A DNA stretch of 27,038 nucleotides from Planctomycetia bacterium (lineage in GTDB: Bacteria > Planctomycetota > UBA1135 > GCA-002686595). Positions 23,148 to 27,038 of the stretch are shown in pieces. Below the pieces are notes generated by a model. It made no database searches and had not been told where the DNA came from. It was given only the letters and a program-made list of their open reading frames with translations. Position 1 is the first letter of the stretch; each line of letters begins with the position of its first letter. The position numbers were made by a program, and so were the translations under genes. The stretch is taken from contig SXKQ01000167.1 of assembly GCA_005778045.1 (NCBI GenBank), forward strand, positions 1-27,038. Reading direction: 5' to 3'.

Positions 23148-24529
23148 GCGCCGCGGTGCTCGCCGGCCGCCGCGTCACGGTCATGGGACTGGGGCTGCAG
23201 GGCGGAGGAGTGGAGGTGGTGCGCTTCCTCGCCGCGTGCGGCGCCGTGGTGACCGTCACGGACAAGCGCCCTGCCGAAAAGCTGCGCGAGTCGCTCGACG
23301 CGATCGCCGGCCTCGGCGTGCGCACAGTCCTCGGCCAACACGTCGAGTCGGACTTCACCTCCGCCGAGCTCGTGGTCGCCAATCCGGCCGTGGCGCCGAG
23401 CAACCCACTGCTCGTCGCCGCGCGCGCCGCCGGCGTGAGCGTGACGAGCGAGATGGCGCTGTTCCTCGCCGCCTGCCCCGCGCGCGTGGTCCTCATCACG
23501 GGCACGCAGGGCAAGAGCTCCACCACGCACGCGACCGCGCGCCTGCTCGAGGAATCGGGCTCCCGCGTGCACCTCGGCGGCAATATCGGGCGCGCGCTCA
23601 TCTCGTCGCTCGACGACATGCGCCCCGAGGACGTCGCCGTGGTCGAGATCTCGTCCTACCAGCTCGAGGCCCTGCCGGAGGGCTTCGGGCCGTGCGAGCG
23701 CGTGGCCGCCGTGGCGTGCGTCAACGTGCTCTCCGATCACCTCGAGCGCCATGGCACGGTCGAGGGCTACGACGCCGCGAAACGCCGCATCCTCGAGCTC
23801 GCACCCGCCGGCGCGACGGTCGTGCTCTCCGCTGACGACCCGCGCGTTGGCCGCTGGAACGCCCCGCGCGGCCGAGTGCTGCGCTTTTCCACGGCCGTGG
23901 GCGCGCACACGCCGCTGCACCTCGCTGCGGGCGAGTTCCGGCTCGGCACCGAGACGCTCGGGTACATCGCCGACCTGCGCCTGCCCGGCGAATTCCAGCG
24001 CGGAAACATGCTCGCCGCGCTCGGCCTCGCCCACGCGCTCGGCGCCGCACCGGCCGCGCTCGCCCGCGCCGTCGGCGAGGTGCGCGGCCTCGAACACCGC
24101 CTGCAGGACCTCGGCGAGTTCGCCGGCCACCGCGTGTGGGACAACGGCATCTCGACCACGCCGGACTCGACCGTGTCCGCTCTGCGAAGCCTCGCGGGCC
24201 CGCTCGTGCTGCTGTGCGGCGGGCAAGCCAAGGAAGGCCTGCCGCTCGACGAGCTCGCGACGCTCGCCCGAGAACGGGCGCGCGCGGTCGTGACCTTCGG
24301 AGGCTCGTCGGAGCTGCTCGCCGCGGCCTTCCGCGCCGCGGGCGCGACCGTGAGCGCTGCCCCGACCCTGCGCGAGGCGGTCGCGCTCGCTTGGAACCAA
24401 GTGCATCCGGGCGAGGCGCTGCTCTTTTCCCCCGCCTGCGCGAGCTTCGACGAGTTCCTCAACTTCCGCGACCGCGCCCTGCGCTTCCGCGAGCATTTGC
24501 AGTCCGCCTGCACCTCACCCAGCCGATGA
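23144..24529 (+). CDS. murD: UDP-N-acetylmuramoyl-alanine--D-glutamate ligase
   Basis: A 461-residue cytoplasmic enzyme that adds D-Glu to UDP-MurNAc-L-Ala in peptidoglycan precursor synthesis. It has an N-terminal Rossmann-type domain (VTVMGLGLQGGGVEVVRFL) and an ATP loop LITGTQGKSSTT, where most Mur ligases have TGTNGKST. It also has EISSYQLE, NVLSDHLERHGT, GLEHRLQ, WDNGISTTPDSTVSAL and the characteristic ending SPACASFDEFLNFRDRALRF. Length is normal. GTG start within the GTGA overlap with the PEGA gene. Its own stop overlaps the next ATG. The Asn-to-Gln change in the loop is conservative; the enzyme is probably active. Confidence 0.93.
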   Translation: MSAAVLAGRRVTVMGLGLQGGGVEVVRFLAACGAVVTVTDKRPAEKLRESLDAIAGLGVRTVLGQHVESDFTSAELVVANPAVAPSNPLLVAARAAGVSVTSEMALFLAACPARVVLITGTQGKSSTTHATARLLEESGSRVHLGGNIGRALISSLDDMRPEDVAVVEISSYQLEALPEGFGPCERVAAVACVNVLSDHLERHGTVEGYDAAKRRILELAPAGATVVLSADDPRVGRWNAPRGRVLRFSTAVGAHTPLHLAAGEFRLGTETLGYIADLRLPGEFQRGNMLAALGLAHALGAAPAALARAVGEVRGLEHRLQDLGEFAGHRVWDNGISTTPDSTVSALRSLAGPLVLLCGGQAKEGLPLDELATLARERARAVVTFGGSSELLAAAFRAAGATVSAAPTLREAVALAWNQVHPGEALLFSPACASFDEFLNFRDRALRFREHLQSACTSPSR

Positions 24530-25413
24530 TCGCCCTCGACACCCGCGAGCTCGAACTCCTCGCCGCGCGCCTCGCTCCCTACGCGCGCGCGCTGCTCGAC
24601 CGCGCCGCCCACTCCGCGCTGCAGATCCACGCCGACGAGGTGGGACCGGAACACCTGCTGTCGACCCTGATGGAGGACGAGGACTGCGCCGCCCACCGCG
24701 CCGCAGTGCACGCTTTCGCCGACCCCACGACCGTCTCCGAAGAGGCGCGCTCGATCTCGGCTGGAATCCTGATCTCCGGCTCGAGCGCCGCCCTGCCGTT
24801 CTCCGCGCGCGGCGTGCTGGCCCTGCGCGGTGCCCGCGAGCGCGCCGCGCGCCGCCGCGATGACCTCGTGCTCGTCCCCCACTTGGCGCTGGCGGCCTTC
24901 GACCAGCTCGAGGCAGATCTGCAGGAGCTGTTCTCCTCGGCCGGCTGGAACCCCGCCGGGCTCGAGGCGCTGCTGCCCGAGGGCGGCGGCGGCGCGAGCG
25001 AGCAGGGGCACCTCTTCCGCCACTTCTCCGATGACGCCAAGCGCGCCCTCTCGGCCGCCGCCAAGCTCGCCCGCAGCGGCGAGGCCCGCTCGATCTCGGC
25101 CGCCCACCTGTTCCAGAGCACGCTCGCCTTCGAGGCCCGCCTCGAGCGCGCCTGCGGCATGCCGGCCTCGCGGGCGCGCATCGCCCTGCGCGGGCGGCTC
25201 GAGGACACCAGCGAGGTGCGCGGCGGCCCGCTGGCCCCCGACAGCGCCCTCGAGGCCTTCCTCGCCCGGATCCCCGAGCGAGCCGACAGCCTCGACCTGC
25301 TCGCCACCCTGCACACGGCGGCCCCACCGGAGCTCGCCACGATCCTCGCCCGCCACAAAATCACCCCGGCCCTGCTGGCCCGCGCCCGGGGGGCCTTCCG
25401 CGACCCGGAATGA
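24526..25413 (+). CDS. Stand-alone double Clp-N-domain-like protein
   Basis: A 295-residue protein whose ATG overlaps the murD stop (ATGA). Four Clp-N half-repeats can be traced: about 24-60 (ADEVGPEHLLSTLMEDED), 90-130 (FSARGVLALRGARERAARRR, DDLVLVPHLALAAFDQL), 165-205 (FSDDAKRALSAAAKLARSGE, ISAAHLFQSTLAF) and 240-290 (LDLLATLHTAAPPELATILA). This implies two full Clp-N domains, the substrate- and adaptor-docking module of ClpA/ClpC. No AAA+ ATPase, Walker motif or membrane segment is present. A Gly-rich joint (EGGGGASEQ) divides the halves. It lies upstream of mcsA and clpC on the same strand. A role as ClpC adaptor, decoy or substrate receptor is inferred. The repeats are divergent, so the family call is moderate. 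Confidence 0.75.
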   Translation: MIALDTRELELLAARLAPYARALLDRAAHSALQIHADEVGPEHLLSTLMEDEDCAAHRAAVHAFADPTTVSEEARSISAGILISGSSAALPFSARGVLALRGARERAARRRDDLVLVPHLALAAFDQLEADLQELFSSAGWNPAGLEALLPEGGGGASEQGHLFRHFSDDAKRALSAAAKLARSGEARSISAAHLFQSTLAFEARLERACGMPASRARIALRGRLEDTSEVRGGPLAPDSALEAFLARIPERADSLDLLATLHTAAPPELATILARHKITPALLARARGAFRDPE

Positions 25414-25499
25414 GCCCATCGAGCGCCGTCGGGATCTGTCCTAGACTACTCGGAAGGTGCCTTCGGCCGCGCCCATCCCGCCGTATTCCCCACGACCGC

Positions 25500-26027
25500 A
25501 TGAACTGCCAGAACTGCAAGCTCGAACCCGCGACGGTGCATGTGATTCACCCCGCGCAGCACTTCAGCGTCTGCCCCGAGTCGGGGGCTGAGATCTACAA
25601 GTTCAAGCCCTCCGATCGGCATCTCTGCCAGAGCTGCGCCCAGAGCCAGGCACTGGCCAAGCCCTCGCTGCCGAGCAACATCGCCGGGATGCTCAAGGCC
25701 GTCGAGGCGGCCGCCTCCGCGCCGCCCAAGCCGCGCGGAAAGGTCACCAGCTGTCCGGACTGCGGCATGACCCTGCGCGAGTTCCGCCAGCTGCAGCGCC
25801 TCGGCTGCCCCAAGGACTACGAGGTGTTCGGCAAGGACCTCGCCGAGGTGCTCGAACGCATTCACGGCGCGGCGAGCCACGTCGGCCGCGTGCCGGGCAT
25901 GGACTACGCGACGCATCGGCGTCTGCAGCGCATCCTGGAGCTCCAGACCGCGCTCGACTCCGCCGTGCGCGACGAGGCCTACGAGGCCGCGGCACGGCTG
26001 CGCGACGAGCTGCGCGGACTGCAGTAG
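25500..26027 (+). CDS. mcsA: McsA-like zinc-finger protein with UvrB/UvrC motif
   Basis: A 175-residue protein; ATG at 25500 begins MNCQNCKLEPATVHV, matching the family start, although no good ribosome site precedes it. Zinc-binding pairs are C-x2-C at the N-terminus (CQNC), HLCQSCAQ, and CPDCGMTLREFRQLQRLGC, the typical McsA finger. A C-terminal UVR helix pair (LQTALDSAVRDEAYEAAARL) ends the protein. In Gram-positives McsA activates the arginine kinase McsB and works with ClpC. Here no mcsB follows; clpC starts 315 bp later. It probably acts with ClpC in protein quality control. Confidence 0.88.
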   Translation: MNCQNCKLEPATVHVIHPAQHFSVCPESGAEIYKFKPSDRHLCQSCAQSQALAKPSLPSNIAGMLKAVEAAASAPPKPRGKVTSCPDCGMTLREFRQLQRLGCPKDYEVFGKDLAEVLERIHGAASHVGRVPGMDYATHRRLQRILELQTALDSAVRDEAYEAAARLRDELRGLQ

Positions 26028-26083
26028 AGCGCGCTTCGCGCCGCAGAGCTGGCTCGCCCGCGACCCCCTTCGCGCGGCGCGCT

Positions 26084-26106
26084 GCGAGTCTAGGCCATCG
26101 ACTCGC
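26084..26106. terminator. Hairpin downstream of mcsA
   Basis: GCGAGTC (26084-26090) and GACTCGC (26100-26106) form a perfect 7-bp stem with a nine-base loop, about 56 nt after the mcsA stop. It could terminate or attenuate mcsA transcription before clpC. There is no T-tract. Confidence 0.35.
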
Positions 26107-26154
26107 GACCACTCGGGGATGGAATTCTCCCGCCCCGGGACGCCATCATAGACG

Positions 26155-26206
26155 CCCCTCGGACCCGAAAACGGGCTGGCGAGGGCCGCCCTCCGGCCGA
26201 GAGGGG
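26155..26206 (+). other. Potential three-way-junction structure in the mcsA-clpC gap
   Basis: CCCCTCGG (26155-26162) pairs with CCGA-(GA)-GGGG (26197-26206). Inside are two hairpins: CCCG-AAAA-CGGG (26164-26175) and GAGGG-CCG-CCCTC (26181-26193). The GGGG at 26203-26206 could also pair with CCCC at 26218-26221, giving an alternative fold. High GC makes chance pairing easy. Confidence 0.3.
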
Positions 26207-26221
26207 TCAACCTCGGGCCCC

Positions 26222-26249
26222 TTGAAGGCCGATGAGCAAGCACTAAGCA
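26222..26249 (+). promoter_or_regulatory. Candidate clpC promoter
   Basis: TTGAAG (26222-26227), a 16-bp spacer and TAAGCA (26244-26249) resemble a weak sigma-70 promoter about 95 bp before the clpC ATG. No clear CtsR or CIRCE operator was recognised nearby. Confidence 0.35.
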
Positions 26250-26253
26250 GTTT

Positions 26254-26283
26254 GGTCGGTCCACAGCGCTCGTGGAGCCGACC
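26254..26283 (+). promoter_or_regulatory. Leader stem-loop upstream of clpC
   Basis: GGTCGGTCCAC (26254-26264) pairs with GTGGA-(G bulge)-CCGACC (26272-26283) around a seven-base loop AGCGCTC, an 11-bp stem. It lies about 60 nt before the clpC start and would be in the 5' leader if the candidate promoter is right. Confidence 0.4.
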
Positions 26284-26342
26284 CCGGAACGGAGCCCTCC
26301 GAACCGGTCCCTGAACGAGCCAGCGCACGGAGCAGACCCCAC

Positions 26343-27038
26343 ATGTTCGACCGCTTCACGGACCGCGCCAAGAAGGTGATGAATCTCGCTCGCCAAGAGG
26401 CGCAGCGGTTCAACCATGAGTACCTGGGCACGGAGCACATCCTGCTCGGGCTTGTTCAGGAGGGCTCTGGCGTCGCCGCCAACGTGCTCAAGAACATGAG
26501 CATCGACCTGACCAAGATCCGCGCCGAGGTCGAGAAGATCGTCAAGACCGGGCCGTCGATGGTCACCATGGGCCAATTGCCCTTCACACCGCGCGCCAAG
26601 AAGGTGCTCGAGCTCTCGATGGAGGAGGCCTCCAACCTCGGCCACAACTACATCGGCACGGAGCACCTGCTGCTCGGCCTGATCAAGGAGAACGAGGGCA
26701 TCGCGGCGCAGGTCCTGATGAATCTCGGCGTCAAGCTCGAGGATGTGCGCGACGAGGTGCTCGAGGTCCTCGGCGCGAACACCGAGGAGAGCGACGAGGA
26801 AGAGGAGTCGGGCGAGTCCCAGAGCGGCGGGTCCGAGCAGCGTGGGAGCGCTGGCTCCGGCGGTGGTGGCGGCAGCGGCGGTGGCGCGGGCGGCAAGAGC
26901 AAGACGCCGGCCCTCGACGCGTTCGGCCGCGACCTCACGGAGCTCGCCCGTCAGGGCAAGCTCGACGTCGTCATCGGCCGCGAGCACGAGATCGAACGCG
27001 TGGTTCAGATCCTCTCGCGCCGCACCAAGAACAACCCC
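26343..27038 (+). CDS. clpC: ClpC-type AAA+ chaperone ATPase, 3'-partial
   Basis: ATG at 26343 has GGAG ten bases upstream. The first 232 residues are visible and run off the window. The Clp-N domain (1-145) has both half-repeats: [19 protein letters not shown] with [15 protein letters not shown], and [20 protein letters not shown] with [14 protein letters not shown]. An unusually long acidic then Gly/Ser-rich linker follows (about 145-188, [27 protein letters not shown]). AAA+ domain 1 begins with [37 protein letters not shown] and KNNP, just before Walker A. The product unfolds proteins for the ClpP protease. It follows mcsA and the stand-alone Clp-N gene, probably as a functional cluster. 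Confidence 0.95.
   Translation, partial: MFDRFTDRAKKVMNLARQEAQRFNHEYLGTEHILLGLVQEGSGVAANVLKNMSIDLTKIRAEVEKIVKTGPSMVTMGQLPFTPRAKKVLELSMEEASNLGHNYIGTEHLLLGLIKENEGIAAQVLMNLGVKLEDVRDEVLEVLGANTEESDEEEESGESQSGGSEQRGSAGSGGGGGSGGGAGGKSKTPALDAFGRDLTELARQGKLDVVIGREHEIERVVQILSRRTKNNP

Noticed and set aside
26200..26250. CtsR operator before clpC
   Set aside because: Only a lone GGTCAA is seen, without the tandem GGTCAAA repeats that define CtsR boxes.

Overview
The window is high-GC bacterial DNA. It looks like a chromosomal segment of a Gram-negative planctomycete-type bacterium (Planctomycetota, moderate confidence). Evidence: a membrane-anchored planctomycete-style cytochrome c, two secreted FG-GAP propeller proteins with the C-terminal 'WYRD/FYRD' module common in that phylum, many exported Pro-rich proteins, and lipid A, peptidoglycan and McsA/ClpC genes side by side. 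One tRNA (Ser-GCU) is present. No CRISPR array, prophage, insertion sequence or rRNA was seen.

Region 1 (1-6300) looks like a partly decayed stress/oxygen-response island. It holds a frameshifted FG-GAP protein, a cytochrome c membrane protein, an Hsp20 gene with an in-frame amber codon, an intact PAS-PAS kinase / NarL-type regulator pair, and two universal-stress-protein genes broken by stops, frameshifts and a deletion. The first PAS domain carries the FixL heme-pocket signature.

Region 2 (6300-11570) has an exported di-heme cytochrome c peroxidase and a secreted Pro/Arg-rich small protein. Divergent from them is an OmpR-type regulator / HAMP kinase pair whose sensor domain is also Pro-rich. 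A CBS-pair protein follows. Region 3 (11700-13660) has a collapsed macA-macB efflux remnant and a DUF442-like phosphatase lipoprotein.

Region 4 (13977-22354, minus strand) is an envelope block. A tightly coupled four-gene operon encodes an LpxL-like acyltransferase, a cyanophycinase-like lipoprotein, a membrane SGNH hydrolase and a GT-C-type glycosyltransferase. Upstream lie an intact seven-repeat FG-GAP protein and a YejM/PbgA-like membrane sulfatase-fold protein.

Region 5 (22498-27038, plus strand) runs tRNA-Ser, PEGA lipoprotein, murD, a stand-alone double Clp-N-domain protein, mcsA, and the start of clpC. The first three protein genes overlap by 4 bp, which links cell-wall precursor synthesis to Clp proteolysis components. 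The mcsA-clpC gap is rich in potential RNA structure. The stand-alone Clp-N protein and the FixL-like pair are the most interesting items.
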